Below are positions 34,068 through 43,484 of a DNA stretch of 64,000 nt, one piece after another. A program made the translations under genes and the position numbers. The notes beneath the pieces were generated by a model. That model saw only the letters and a list, made by a program, of their open reading frames with translations, did not search any database and was not told where the DNA came from. The number at the start of each line of letters is the position of its first letter. Positions within the stretch are counted from its first letter, which is position 1. Origin of the DNA: Pseudomonas putida (GTDB taxonomy: Bacteria; Pseudomonadota; Gammaproteobacteria; Pseudomonadales; Pseudomonadaceae); contig NZ_CP018846.1 in NCBI RefSeq assembly GCF_002025705.1, positions 5,881,501-5,945,500 of the forward strand, written 5' to 3'.

Positions 34068-34688
34068 TCAGGCGAGCAATTCTTCCAGCAGGCCACCGTG
34101 GCGCTGCTGCTGCTTCTTCAGCAGCAGGCGATTGGCCACGAACACTGCCTTCAATTCCTCCAGCGCCACGTCGAAGTCGTCATTGATGATGACGTACTCA
34201 TACTCGTCGTAGTGCTCCATCTCGCTGACAGCTTCCTTCATGCGGCCAGCGATGATCTCTTCGCTGTCCTGGCCACGGCCGTCCAGACGCTCGCGCAGGG
34301 CTTGCTGGCTTGGCGGCAGGATGAACACCGAACGCGCCTCGGGCATCAGCTTGCGAACCTGCTGGGCGCCTTGCCAGTCGATTTCCAGGATCAGGTCGTT
34401 GCCCTGGTCCAGCACCTCTTGCAGCGCGCTGCGCGAAGTCCCGTAGAAATTGCCAAACACTTCGGCGTGCTCGAGGAAGTCACCCTGGGTGATCAGCCCC
34501 TTGAAATCGTCATGGCTGACGAAGTGGTAGTTCACGCCGTGCTGCTCGCCCGGGCGCATGGCGCGGGTGGTGTGCGAGACCGAGACGCTGACGCGGGGGT
34601 CGGCCTTGATCAGGGCGGTGACCAGGCTGGTCTTGCCGGCGCCGGACGGTGCCGAAACGATATAGAGGGTGCCGCTGCTTTGATTCAT
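34068..34688 (-). CDS. gmk: Guanylate kinase
   Basis: Phosphorylates GMP to GDP, 206 residues. P-loop SAPSGAGKTSL near residues 10-20, then the GMP-binding region SVSHTTRAMRPGEQHGVNYHFV, and DLILEIDWQGAQQVR. Start ATG 34688. It lies 13 bases after yicC. In many gammaproteobacteria gmk is next to rpoZ; here the amine cluster and IS separate them. Confidence 0.98.
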   Translation of the reverse strand: MNQSSGTLYIVSAPSGAGKTSLVTALIKADPRVSVSVSHTTRAMRPGEQHGVNYHFVSHDDFKGLITQGDFLEHAEVFGNFYGTSRSALQEVLDQGNDLILEIDWQGAQQVRKLMPEARSVFILPPSQQALRERLDGRGQDSEEIIAGRMKEAVSEMEHYDEYEYVIINDDFDVALEELKAVFVANRLLLKKQQQRHGGLLEELLA

Positions 34689-34701
34689 GGTCGGGGTGGC
34701 C

Positions 34702-35565
34702 TTACTCGATGTTCTGTACTTGTTCACGCATCTGTTCGATCAACACCTTCAGGTTGACCGCCGCTTGCGTGCTGCGTGGGTCGAAGGCCTTGGAGCCCAA
34801 GGTGTTGGCTTCGCGGTTGAGTTCCTGCATCAGGAAGTCCAGGCGCCGACCGGCAGCGCCCCCGGACTTGAGCACCCGGCGCACTTCGTTGACGTGGGTG
34901 CTGAGGCGGTCGAGCTCTTCGGCAACGTCGCTCTTCTGTGCCAGCAGCACCATCTCCTGTTCCAGGCGCTGCGGGTCGAGCTCGGCCTTGAGGTCACCGA
35001 AGCGGTCGATGATCTTCTGCCGCTGGGCAGCGAGCATCTGTGGCACCAGGGCGCGCAAGGTGGTGACCTCGGTGGTCATGCTGTCCAGGCGTTCGTTGAT
35101 CAGCCGGGCCAGTTCCTGGCCTTCGCGCAGGCGCCCGGCCTTGAGTTCGGCCAAGGCCTCGTCGAACAACGCTACGGCTTCGGCATTCAGGGCCTGCGGG
35201 TCAGTGGCGTCGGCTACCAGCACGCCGGGCCAGGAAAGCACTTCCAGCGGGTTGAGCGCAGCTGGCTGCTTGATCAGGCCGGCGACCTCTTCGGCAGCGG
35301 CGACCAGCTGCGCGGCGCGCTCGCGGTCGACCTTGAGCGGCTTGCCGTTGCTGTCTTCGTGCAGGCGCAAGGTGCATTCGACCTTGCCACGCGACAGGCC
35401 CTGGCGCAGGCCTTCACGTACCGCGCCTTCGAGGTCGCGCAGGGCGTCCGGCAGGCGCAGGTGAGGCTCAAGGTAACGGTGGTTGACCGAGCGCAATTCC
35501 CAGACCAGCGTGCCTTGGCTGCCTGCGCGCTCGACACGAGCAAAAGCGGTCATGCTGTGCACCAT
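34702..35565 (-). CDS. yicC: YicC-family endoribonuclease
   Basis: 287 residues beginning MVHSMTAFARVER. The N-terminal YicC domain (ELRSVNHRYLEPHLRLPD) and the C-terminal DUF1732 domain (about 200-287, GRRLDFLMQELNREANTLGSKA) are both complete. Family members act as RNases that promote small-RNA decay. The start at 35565 follows GGAAGT-free but family-consistent sequence; the longer frame overlaps rph on the other strand. Divergent from rph. Confidence 0.93.
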   Translation of the reverse strand: MVHSMTAFARVERAGSQGTLVWELRSVNHRYLEPHLRLPDALRDLEGAVREGLRQGLSRGKVECTLRLHEDSNGKPLKVDRERAAQLVAAAEEVAGLIKQPAALNPLEVLSWPGVLVADATDPQALNAEAVALFDEALAELKAGRLREGQELARLINERLDSMTTEVTTLRALVPQMLAAQRQKIIDRFGDLKAELDPQRLEQEMVLLAQKSDVAEELDRLSTHVNEVRRVLKSGGAAGRRLDFLMQELNREANTLGSKAFDPRSTQAAVNLKVLIEQMREQVQNIE

Positions 35566-35770
35566 GGGAAGTACCTCGCGTAAATGAATTGAAGGCGCGG
35601 GATTGTAGCGCAGTGCGCACGTGGCGCCCAATCCGCCCATGTTACAGAGCGCGTGCCAGCGAGTGGGAAAAGTCGACAGGCTGCCGGGAGCGCGACAATA
35701 GGCATGTCCTCTGTGGGCGACGGGCTCTATAATGGCGGGCAGATTCAAAGTCCCAGTACAGGTATCCCAG

Positions 35771-36493
35771 ATGAAACGTCCAAGTGGTCGCGCCGCCGAT
35801 CAGCTCCGCTCGATCCGCATCACCCGCAACTACACCAAGCACGCCGAAGGGTCGGTACTGGTCGAGTTCGGTGACACCAAAGTCATCTGCACGGTCAGCG
35901 TCGAAAACGGCGTACCGCGCTTCCTCAAAGGCCAGGGCCAAGGCTGGCTGACCGCCGAGTACGGCATGCTGCCGCGTTCCACCGGTGAGCGTAACCAGCG
36001 CGAAGCCAGCCGTGGCAAGCAAGGCGGCCGTACCCTGGAAATCCAGCGCCTGATCGGCCGTTCGCTGCGTGCCGCGCTGGACATGAGCAAGCTCGGTGAC
36101 ATCACTCTGTACATCGACTGCGACGTGATCCAGGCCGATGGCGGTACCCGCACCGCTTCGATCACCGGCGCCATGGTCGCCCTGTGCGACGCCCTGGCCG
36201 TGATCAAGAAGCGCGGTGGCCTGAAGGCCGGCAACCCGCTCAAGCACATGATCGCTGCCGTATCGGTGGGCATGTACCAGGGCGAAGCGGTACTCGACCT
36301 GGATTACCTGGAAGACTCGGCTGCCGAAACCGACCTGAACGTGGTCATGACCAGCGCCGGTGGTTTCATCGAAGTACAGGGCACCGCCGAAGGTGCGCCG
36401 TTCCAGCCTGAAGATTTCAACGCCATGCTGGCCCTGGCGCAAAAGGGCATGAACGAAATCTTCGAATTGCAGAACGCCGCGCTGGCCGACTGA
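35771..36493 (+). CDS. rph: Ribonuclease PH
   Basis: Phosphorolytic 3' exoribonuclease that trims tRNA and other RNA ends, 240 residues. Start MKRPSGR at 35771. Signatures are GDTKVICTVSVENGVPRFL, the RNA-binding SRGKQGGRTLEIQRLIGRSLRA, phosphate-site GGTRTASITGA, and DLDYLEDSAAETD with its metal-binding acidic residues. Divergent from yicC, with a REP after the stop. Confidence 0.98.
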   Translation: MKRPSGRAADQLRSIRITRNYTKHAEGSVLVEFGDTKVICTVSVENGVPRFLKGQGQGWLTAEYGMLPRSTGERNQREASRGKQGGRTLEIQRLIGRSLRAALDMSKLGDITLYIDCDVIQADGGTRTASITGAMVALCDALAVIKKRGGLKAGNPLKHMIAAVSVGMYQGEAVLDLDYLEDSAAETDLNVVMTSAGGFIEVQGTAEGAPFQPEDFNAMLALAQKGMNEIFELQNAALAD

Positions 36494-36529
36494 GTTTGTC
36501 GATGATCCTTCGACCGATCAAATAAAGCT

Positions 36530-36633
36530 GGGGCTGCTTTGCAGCCCTTTCGCGACACAAGGCCGCTCCTACAGGAATACGTGTTCCCCTGTAGGAGCGG
36601 CCTTGTGTCGCGAAAGGGGCGCGAAGCGGCCCC
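36530..36633. repeat. REP pair between rph and crc
   Basis: Inverted copies in the convergent gap: GGGGCTGCTTTGCAGCCCTT on the left and GGAGCGGCCTTGTGTCGCGA towards GCGGCCCC on the right. Confidence 0.88.
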
Positions 36634-36641
36634 AATGCTTT

Positions 36642-37421
36642 TTAGATGGTCAACGTCCAGTCATAGTCGACGATCAGCGGCGCATGCTGCGAGAAGCGCG
36701 GCTGACGCGGCAGGCGGGCGTTACGCACGAAGCGGCGCAGGCCCGGGGTGAGGATCTGGTAGTCGAACCGGTAGCCCAGGTTGAGCATCTCGGCCTGTTC
36801 GTTGTCCGGCCACCAGCTGTACTGGTCGCCTTCACGGCTGACTTCGCGCAGGGCATCGACATAGCCCATGTCGCCGGTGATCGCATCCATCCACGCCCGC
36901 TCTGGCGGCAGGAAGCCTGGCGACTGCTGGCTGTCACGCCAGTTCTTGATGTCGAGCTTCTGCTGCGCCACGTAGAACGAGCCGCAATAGATGTATTCGC
37001 GACGCTTGCGACGCTGTTTATCCAGGTACTTGGCGAAGTCGTCCATCAACTTGAATTTCTGGTTCAAGTCTTCGTCGCCGTTCATACCCGAAGGCAGCAG
37101 CAGGCTGGCAATACTGACTTTGTCGAAATCTGCTTGCAGATAACGCCCGTAGCGGTCGGCTGTCTCGAAACCCAGGCCGGTGATGACTGCCTTGGGCTGC
37201 ATGCGCGAGTAAAGTGCCACGCCACCTTGGGCGGGTACCTCCGCGTCGCAGGCATAAAGGAAATAGCCATCGAGCTGGAAAGCTGGGTCGTCGAGTTCAA
37301 AGGCCGAGGCGCGGGTATCCTGAAGGCAGATGACGTCGGCATTCTGGGCTTGCAACCAGCTGAGCAATCCACGCTCGGCTGCAGCCTGAATGCCATTCAC
37401 GTTCACACTGATGATCCGCAT
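36642..37421 (-). CDS. crc: Catabolite repression control protein Crc
   Basis: Global regulator that acts with Hfq to block translation of catabolic mRNAs carrying A-rich motifs, 259 residues. It has the fold of exonuclease III/EEP nucleases (start MRIISVNVNGIQAA, ADVICLQDTRA), but typical catalytic positions are altered, as known for Crc: the expected active-site Glu is Asp in LQDTR, and the C-terminal motif reads SQHAPLIVDYD. Start ATG 37421. Divergent from pyrE with an 80-base spacer. Confidence 0.96.
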   Translation of the reverse strand: MRIISVNVNGIQAAAERGLLSWLQAQNADVICLQDTRASAFELDDPAFQLDGYFLYACDAEVPAQGGVALYSRMQPKAVITGLGFETADRYGRYLQADFDKVSIASLLLPSGMNGDEDLNQKFKLMDDFAKYLDKQRRKRREYIYCGSFYVAQQKLDIKNWRDSQQSPGFLPPERAWMDAITGDMGYVDALREVSREGDQYSWWPDNEQAEMLNLGYRFDYQILTPGLRRFVRNARLPRQPRFSQHAPLIVDYDWTLTI

Positions 37422-37501
37422 AAATGGCCCCAAAAATCTCGTGCGTGTATGATACCCGAGCTCAACCCATTTAGCTAAATCCGTGGTGTCCGGGACCTTA
37501 C

Positions 37502-38143
37502 ATGCAGCCGTATCAGCGCGACTTCATCCGTTTTGCCATCGATCGCGGCGTGCTGCGCTTCGGTGAATTCACCCTGAAATCGGGGCGTACCAGCCCGTAT
37601 TTCTTCAATGCCGGCCTGTTCAACACCGGTTCCGCCCTTGCGCAACTGGGCCGTTGCTACGCGGCAGCCATTGTCGACAGCAAGATCCCGTTCGACGTGC
37701 TGTTCGGCCCAGCCTACAAGGGTATTCCCCTGGCGGCGGCCACTGCTGTGGCCCTGGCCGAGCAGCATCAGCTCGACGTGCCTTGGTGCTTCAACCGCAA
37801 GGAAGCCAAGGATCACGGCGAAGGCGGCAGCCTGGTGGGCGCGCCGTTGGCCGGTGATGTGCTGATCATCGACGATGTGATCACTGCCGGTACCGCCATT
37901 CGCGAGGTCATGCAGATCATCAACGCCCAGCAGGCCAAGGCGGCAGGCGTGTTGATCGCGCTGAACCGCGAAGAGCGCGGCAATGGCGAGCTGTCGGCGA
38001 TCCAGGAAGTGGAGCGTGACTTCGGTATTCCAGTGGTCAGCATTGTTTCGCTGACTCAGGTGCTGGAGTTCCTCGCCGATGACCCGCAGCTCAAGCAGCA
38101 TCTGCCGGCTGTGGAAGCTTATCGGGCGCAGTACGGGATCTGA
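37502..38143 (+). CDS. pyrE: Orotate phosphoribosyltransferase
   Basis: Joins orotate to PRPP in pyrimidine synthesis, 213 residues. PRPP loop [16 protein letters not shown] near residue 120, the flexible loop region [12 protein letters not shown], and N-terminal [17 protein letters not shown]. It is separated from crc by a short divergent promoter region and closed by a strong terminator. Confidence 0.98.
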
Positions 38144-38159
38144 TCCTGGTCCGGTAATG

Positions 38160-38194
38160 AAAAAGGCGACCTTCGTGAGAAGGTCGCCTTTTTT
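38160..38194 (+). terminator. Strong intrinsic terminator after pyrE
   Basis: Stem AAAAGGCGACCTTC / GAAGGTCGCCTTTT with a GTGA loop. A-tract and T-tract on the two sides make it functional in both directions, serving pyrE and any read-through from the argB side. Confidence 0.9.
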
Positions 38195-38204
38195 GTGCCG
38201 CCTG

Positions 38205-38307
38205 TTCCGGCCCTTTCGCGGGTAAATCCGCTTCCACAAGTACATCGCTGCCTTTGAGGGCTGTGATATCCCTGTGGGAGCGGGTTTACCCGCGAAGAGG
38301 CCGGGGC
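38205..38307. repeat. REP pair between pyrE terminator and argB
   Basis: CCGGCCCTTTCGCGGGTAAA on the left and GGGAGCGGGTTTACCCGCGA towards GGCCGGGG on the right, an inverted pair. Confidence 0.82.
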
Positions 38308-38310
38308 AGG

Positions 38311-39219
38311 TTAGCCGTGACGCTTGCGGTTGGTGATCAGGGTGCCGACGCCGCTGTCGGTGAAGATCTCCAGCAGCACCGCATTCGGCACGCGGCCATC
38401 GACGATGTGCGAGCTGTTGACGCCGCCTTGGACTGCTTCCAGTGCGCACTTGATCTTCGGCAGCATGCCGCCGTAGATGGTGCCGTCGGCGATCAGTTCA
38501 TTGACCTGCTCGGTGGTCAGGCCGGTCAGGACCTGGCCCTGCTTGTCCATCAGGCCGGCGATGTTGGTCAGCAGCATCAGCTTCTCGGCCTTCAGCGCTT
38601 CGGCAACCTTGCCTGCCACCAGGTCGGCGTTGATGTTGTACGACTCACCGTTGGCGCCCACGCCGATTGGCGCGATCACCGGGATGAAGTCGCCTTTCAC
38701 CAGCATGTTCAGCAGGTCGGTGTTGACGCTTACCACTTCGCCGACGTGACCGATGTCGATGATTTCCGGCTGGGTCATTTCCGGGGTCTGGCGGCTGACG
38801 GTGAGCTTCTTCGCACGAATCAGCTCGGCGTCTTTGCCGGTCAGGCCGATGGCGCTGCCGCCGTGGCGGTTGATCAGGTTGACGATGTCCTTGTTGACCT
38901 GGCCGCCGAGGACCATTTCCACCACGTCCATGGTCGCGGCGTCAGTGACGCGCATGCCATCGATGAAGTGGCTCTCGATCGACAGGCGCTTGAGCAGGTC
39001 GCCGATCTGCGGGCCGCCACCGTGCACGACCACCGGGTTGATGCCCACGGCCTTCATCAGCACGATGTCACGGGCAAAGCCGGTCTTGAGCTCTTCGCTC
39101 TCCATCGCGTTGCCGCCGTACTTGATCACCAGGGTCTTGCCGACAAAGCGGCGGATGTAAGGCAGTGCTTCGGACAAAACCTCGGCTACATGGGAAGCGG
39201 CATCGCGATCGAGGGTCAT
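38311..39219 (-). CDS. argB: Acetylglutamate kinase
   Basis: Second step of arginine synthesis, 302 residues. Signatures are VIKYGGNAM (phosphate-binding Lys), VVVHGGGPQIG, and the arginine-sensing/active-site region VDGMRVTD. C-terminal VLLEIFTDSGVGTLI. The N-terminal helix (AASHVAEVLSEALPYI) fits the hexameric, arginine-inhibited class. Part of the coaBC-dut-algC-argB direction; 30 bases after algC. Confidence 0.98.
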   Translation of the reverse strand: MTLDRDAASHVAEVLSEALPYIRRFVGKTLVIKYGGNAMESEELKTGFARDIVLMKAVGINPVVVHGGGPQIGDLLKRLSIESHFIDGMRVTDAATMDVVEMVLGGQVNKDIVNLINRHGGSAIGLTGKDAELIRAKKLTVSRQTPEMTQPEIIDIGHVGEVVSVNTDLLNMLVKGDFIPVIAPIGVGANGESYNINADLVAGKVAEALKAEKLMLLTNIAGLMDKQGQVLTGLTTEQVNELIADGTIYGGMLPKIKCALEAVQGGVNSSHIVDGRVPNAVLLEIFTDSGVGTLITNRKRHG

Positions 39220-39249
39220 GCAGGGCTCCTGTAAGGAACAGATAGTCGG

Positions 39250-40647
39250 TCAGAACGGCAGTTGCAGCTCAGGGGCAACCCGCAGCAACTGGGCGCGGAA
39301 AACATCCTTGATACGTTGCAACTCGGCGGCGCTTTCGGCCTCGAAACGCAGCACCAGCACCGGTGTGGTGTTGGAGGCGCGGACCAGGCCCCAGCCTTTC
39401 GGGTAGTCGACCCGCACACCGTCGATGGTGGTCAGGTTGGCTTCGCCCCATTCGGCGTCGCGTTGCAGTGCATCAATGATGCTGAATTTACCCTCGTCGG
39501 TCACATCAATGTTGATTTCCGGCGTGGAAATATCGTTCGGGAAGGCGGCAAACAGGTCTTCAGCGTTCTGCGAGGCCTTGCTGAGGATCTCCAGCAGGCG
39601 CGCGGCACTGTAGATACCGTCGTCGAAACCGTACCAGCGCTCCTTGATGAAGATGTGCCCGCTCATTTCGCCGGCCAGCAGCGAGCCGGTCTGCTTCATC
39701 TTCTTCTTGATCAGCGAGTGGCCGGTCTTCCACATCAGGGCGCGGCCACCGTGCTGTTCGATCAGCGGGGTCAGGCGGCGGGTGCATTTGACATCGAAGA
39801 TGATCTCGGCGCCCGGGTTGCGTTCCAGCACGTCCAGGGCGAACAGCATCAGCAGACGGTCAGGGTAGACAATGCTGCCGGTGTTGGTCACCACGCCAAC
39901 GCGGTCACCGTCGCCGTCGAACGCCAGGCCGATGTCGGCACCGGTTTCCTTGACCTTGGCGATCAGGTCTTCGAGGTTTTCCGGCTTGCCCGGGTCCGGG
40001 TGATGGTTGGGGAAGTTGCCGTCAACCTCGCAGAAAAGCGGGATGACCTCGCAGCCCAGCGCTTCGATCAATTGCGGCGCAACCACGCCAGCAGCGCCGT
40101 TGCCGCAATCCACCACTACCTTAAGCTTCTTCGCCAGCTTCACGTCTCCGACGATTTGCTGGAAGTAACGATCGAGGATCTCGACCTTTTGCACGCTGCC
40201 TTCGCCGCGTGGCACGTCGTTGGTCTGCAGGCGGGTCAGCAGGGCCTGGATCTGCTCGTTGGCCAGGGTGTCGCCCGCGATGACGATCTTGAAGCCGTTG
40301 TAGTCCGACGGGTTGTGGCTGCCGGTGAGCATCACACCGGACTTGCCGGCCAGCACGTTGGCGGCGAAGTACAGCGCCGGGGTCGGCACCAGGCCGACGT
40401 CGCTGACCTGGCAACCGGCATCGACCAGGCCTTTGATCAATTGCTCGACCAGCATCGGGCCTGACAGGCGGCCATCACGGCCAACGGAAATCTGCGGTTC
40501 GCCCTGGGCGATGGTCTGCGCGCCGATGGCGCGGCCGATCCAGTAGGCGGTTTCGCCGTGCAGGGTCTTGCCGACCACGCCGCGGATGTCATAGGCGCGG
40601 AAGATGCTAGCCGGCAGTGCCGGGACCAGGTGGGCCATGTCGTTCAT
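39250..40647 (-). CDS. algC: Phosphomannomutase/phosphoglucomutase AlgC
   Basis: Makes mannose-1-phosphate and glucose-1-phosphate for alginate, LPS and other polysaccharides. 465 residues from ATG 40647. Phosphoserine Ser110 in MLTGSHNPSDYNG, metal loop AFDGDGDRVG, sugar loop GEMSGHIF, C-terminal phosphate loop RASNTTPVLVLRFEA. GGAG at nine bases supports the chosen start over the ATG at 40662 and that at 40638. Confidence 0.97.
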   Translation of the reverse strand: MNDMAHLVPALPASIFRAYDIRGVVGKTLHGETAYWIGRAIGAQTIAQGEPQISVGRDGRLSGPMLVEQLIKGLVDAGCQVSDVGLVPTPALYFAANVLAGKSGVMLTGSHNPSDYNGFKIVIAGDTLANEQIQALLTRLQTNDVPRGEGSVQKVEILDRYFQQIVGDVKLAKKLKVVVDCGNGAAGVVAPQLIEALGCEVIPLFCEVDGNFPNHHPDPGKPENLEDLIAKVKETGADIGLAFDGDGDRVGVVTNTGSIVYPDRLLMLFALDVLERNPGAEIIFDVKCTRRLTPLIEQHGGRALMWKTGHSLIKKKMKQTGSLLAGEMSGHIFIKERWYGFDDGIYSAARLLEILSKASQNAEDLFAAFPNDISTPEINIDVTDEGKFSIIDALQRDAEWGEANLTTIDGVRVDYPKGWGLVRASNTTPVLVLRFEAESAAELQRIKDVFRAQLLRVAPELQLPF

Positions 40648-40758
40648 CTCGGGAAACTCCATTAGTCAAAGGCTTTCTGGGCAGGCGCAAACTGAACGCT
40701 TGGACGGTGGAATCGCCAGAGAGTTCGCCATCCTTGGCCTGAACGGTCGTTGGTTGGC

Positions 40759-41214
40759 TCAGTGGCTACCGGAATGGCCGAAGCCGCCAGTGCCACGCTG
40801 GCTTTCGTCGAAGTTTTCGACGATGTCGAAATGCGCTTGTACCACAGGCACCAGGACAAGTTGTGCGATGCGTTCGCCGACGGCGATGGTGAACGGCGTG
40901 TTGCCACGGTTCCAGCACGACACCATCAGCTCGCCCTGGTAATCCGAATCGATCAGGCCGACCAGGTTGCCGAGCACGATGCCGTGCTTGTGGCCCAGGC
41001 CCGAGCGCGGCAGGATCATGGCCGCCAGGCCCGGGTCACCGATGTAGATCGACAGCCCGGTGGGGATCAGCAGGGTCTGGCCCGGCTCAAGGACGGTGTC
41101 CTCTTGCAGCAGGGCGCGCAGGTCGAGACCGGCGGAGCCTGGGGTGGCGTATTGCGGCAGCGGGAATTCGCTGCCCAGGCGTGGGTCGAGGATCTTGGCT
41201 TGAAGAGCGTGCAT
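40759..41214 (-). CDS. dut: dUTP diphosphatase
   Basis: Keeps uracil out of DNA by hydrolysing dUTP, 151 residues, the normal trimeric size. Motifs: PGSAGLDLRA, PRSGLGHKHGI, NLVGLIDSDYQGE, a GERIAQLVLVPV strand, and a Gly-rich C-terminal arm ending GTGGFGHSGSH. Five bases after coaBC, so translationally close. Confidence 0.98.
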   Translation of the reverse strand: MHALQAKILDPRLGSEFPLPQYATPGSAGLDLRALLQEDTVLEPGQTLLIPTGLSIYIGDPGLAAMILPRSGLGHKHGIVLGNLVGLIDSDYQGELMVSCWNRGNTPFTIAVGERIAQLVLVPVVQAHFDIVENFDESQRGTGGFGHSGSH

Positions 41215-41219
41215 GTAAC

Positions 41220-42431
41220 TTATTGAACCTGATTGAGCCGTTCGGCGATGAAGGCGACCAGTTGCCGGGCGATCTTGCCCTTGCTGGTCTGCGCGAAGAG
41301 GGTCTGGTGCTGCTGGCGATCGATCACGGTCAGGGCGTTTTCCTCGCTGTTGAAGCCGATGCTGGGGTTGGCCACATCATTGGCGACGATCAGGTCGAGG
41401 TTCTTGTCCTTGAGCTTGCGCGTGGCGTAATCGAGCAAGTGTTCGGTCTCGGCGGCAAAGCCGACACTGAACGGGCGGTCGGCACGGCCAGCGATGGTGG
41501 CAAGGATATCGGGATTGCGCACCATCTGCAGCAGCATGCCGTCGCCGGTCGTAGGATCCTTCTTGAGCTTTTGCGGGGCAACCACCTCTGGGCGGTAGTC
41601 CGCGACCGCGGCGGAGGCGATGAACAGGTCGCATGGCATGGCGGCTTCACAGGCCGCGAGCATGTCCCGCGCGCTGACCACGTCGATGCGTTGCACCCGG
41701 TCGGGGGTCGGCAGGTGCACAGGGCCAGTCACCAGGGTCACCCGAGCACCGGCTTCGGCGGCCGCTTCGGCCAAGGCGAAGCCCATCTTCCCGGAGCTAT
41801 GATTGGTGATGTAGCGCACCGGGTCGATGTTTTCCTGGGTCGGGCCAGCGGTGATTAGCACGTGCTTGCCGGTCAGCGCCTGGCGCTTGAAGCTTTCTGC
41901 GGCGCACCAGGCCAGGTCGGTGGCTTCGAGCATGCGGCCCAGGCCCACGTCGCCACAGGCCTGGCTGCCCGAGGCCGGGCCGAACACCTGGATGCCGCGG
42001 CTCTTGAGCAGTTCGAGGTTGGCCTGGGTGGCCGGGTCGCGCCACATCGCCTGGTTCATCGCCGGGGCCACGGCCACGGTGGCGTCGGTGGCCAGCACCA
42101 GGGTGGTCAGCAGGTCGTCGGCCATGCCTTGGGCCAGGCGCGCCATGAGGTCGGCGGTAGCCGGGGCGATCAGCACCAGGTCGGCCCACTTGGCCAGTTC
42201 GATGTGGCCCATGGCCGCTTCGGCGGCAGGGTCGAGCAGATCCATGTGCACCGGGTGGCCGGACAGCGCCTGCAGGGTCAGCGGGGTGATGAATTCGGCA
42301 CCACCACGGGTCATGACGACGCGCACCTGCGCGCCGTGCTCCAGGAGTCGGCGAATCAGCTCGGCGCTTTTGTAGGCGGCAATGCCACCTCCGACGCCGA
42401 GAACGATGCGCTTGCGATACAGCCGCTGCAT
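41220..42431 (-). CDS. coaBC: Bifunctional CoaBC (4'-phosphopantothenoylcysteine synthase/decarboxylase)
   Basis: Two consecutive steps of coenzyme A synthesis, 403 residues. The FMN-dependent decarboxylase half (about 1-190) has GVGGGIAAYKSAEL, APATADLMARLAQGMADDLL and PAMNQAMW. The synthetase half (about 190-403) has ITAGPTQENIDPVRYITNHSSG and KLKKDPTTGDGM. Start ATG 42431 rather than the upstream in-frame codons. Divergent from radC. Confidence 0.97.
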   Translation of the reverse strand: MQRLYRKRIVLGVGGGIAAYKSAELIRRLLEHGAQVRVVMTRGGAEFITPLTLQALSGHPVHMDLLDPAAEAAMGHIELAKWADLVLIAPATADLMARLAQGMADDLLTTLVLATDATVAVAPAMNQAMWRDPATQANLELLKSRGIQVFGPASGSQACGDVGLGRMLEATDLAWCAAESFKRQALTGKHVLITAGPTQENIDPVRYITNHSSGKMGFALAEAAAEAGARVTLVTGPVHLPTPDRVQRIDVVSARDMLAACEAAMPCDLFIASAAVADYRPEVVAPQKLKKDPTTGDGMLLQMVRNPDILATIAGRADRPFSVGFAAETEHLLDYATRKLKDKNLDLIVANDVANPSIGFNSEENALTVIDRQQHQTLFAQTSKGKIARQLVAFIAERLNQVQ

Positions 42432-42559
42432 AGGCTTGCCTTTTTCCAGTGAGAGCGGGCGGCGACGTTTGAAAATGCCTGCGGCGGAACGTCGCATGTA
42501 CGAGGCGAAATAGATTAACACAGGGCCGAAACGGGCCGCAGCAAGGGCAGGGAACAGGG

Positions 42560-43240
42560 ATGAATATCAGGGAGTGGCCGGCTGAAGAGCGGCCAAGGGA
42601 GAAGTTGATGCAGCGCGGGGCTGCAAGCCTGACCGATGCGGAGCTACTGGCCGTATTTCTGGGCTCTGGCGTGCGTGGGCGCAATGTCGTGGAGCTGGCC
42701 CGAGGCCTGCTGGTGAGGTTCGGCGGCTTGCGCCAGTTGCTGGAGGCCGACCGTGAAGCCTTCGTCGGTGAGCTTGGGCTGGGCCCGGTAAGGTACGGTC
42801 AGTTGCAGGCATTGCTGGAGATCGGGCGCAGGCACCTGGCTACCGCTATCGAGCGCGAGTCGGCCATGGACAGCCCGGCAGCCGTGCGGCGCTATCTGAA
42901 ATCCATGCTGCGCCATGAGGTGAGCGAGGTGTTCGGCTGCCTGTTTCTGGATACCAAGCACCGGCCACTGGCGTTCGAGATCCTGTTCAGGGGCACGATA
43001 GACCGGGCGAGTGTCTACCCGCGCGAAGTGGTGCGTCGGGCGTTGCAGCACAACGCGGCGGCGCTGATCTTGTGCCACAACCACCCCTCGGGGCACAGCG
43101 AGCCCAGCCAGGACGATGTGCACCTTACCCTGTCGCTGAAACGGGGGTTGGCGCTGATCGATGTGCGGGTGCTGGACCACATCATCATTGGCGACGGGGA
43201 GCCGCTGTCGATGGTCGAGCAGGGGTGGGTGGCGGCTTAG
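42560..43240 (+). CDS. radC: RadC-family JAB1/MPN protein
   Basis: 226 residues. The N-terminal helix-hairpin-helix-like region (about 1-95) is followed by the MPN/JAMM domain, with the metal motif His-x-His...Asp in LCHNHPSGHSEPSQDD (about 174-188). Function in the cell is unsettled despite the historical DNA-repair name. Divergent from coaBC with a 128-base spacer. The large palindrome follows the stop. Confidence 0.95.
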   Translation: MNIREWPAEERPREKLMQRGAASLTDAELLAVFLGSGVRGRNVVELARGLLVRFGGLRQLLEADREAFVGELGLGPVRYGQLQALLEIGRRHLATAIERESAMDSPAAVRRYLKSMLRHEVSEVFGCLFLDTKHRPLAFEILFRGTIDRASVYPREVVRRALQHNAAALILCHNHPSGHSEPSQDDVHLTLSLKRGLALIDVRVLDHIIIGDGEPLSMVEQGWVAA

Positions 43241-43287
43241 GCGGGGTAATGCGGTCAGGGCTGCAAGGCGCCTGCCTTGAGGGATGT

Positions 43288-43454
43288 GGCGCCTGTGGGA
43301 CCGAGCGCCGCCCGCGCGGCGCATCGCGGATAAATCCGCTCCTACATCTGTTGCAACGTGCCGAACCTATCAGGCCATGGCCACGTTGCAGCAAATGTAG
43401 GAGCGGATTTATCCGCGATGCGCCGCGCGGGCGGTGCTCGGTCTCGTAGGCGCC
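43288..43454. repeat. 167-bp near-palindrome after radC, atypical REP-related
   Basis: Arms of 60 bases (43288-43347 and 43395-43454) match at 56 positions. The inner end carries CGCGGATAAATCCGCTCCTA and the outer part a GCCGCCCGCGCGGCGCATCG block not present in the other REP pairs. A further inner inverted pair, TGTTGCAACGTG / CACGTTGCAGCA, lies in the loop. It sits between radC and the convergent peptide-binding-protein gene. Confidence 0.9.
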
Positions 43455-43484
43455 AAGAACCTCAAGGCAGGCACCCCAGAAGAC

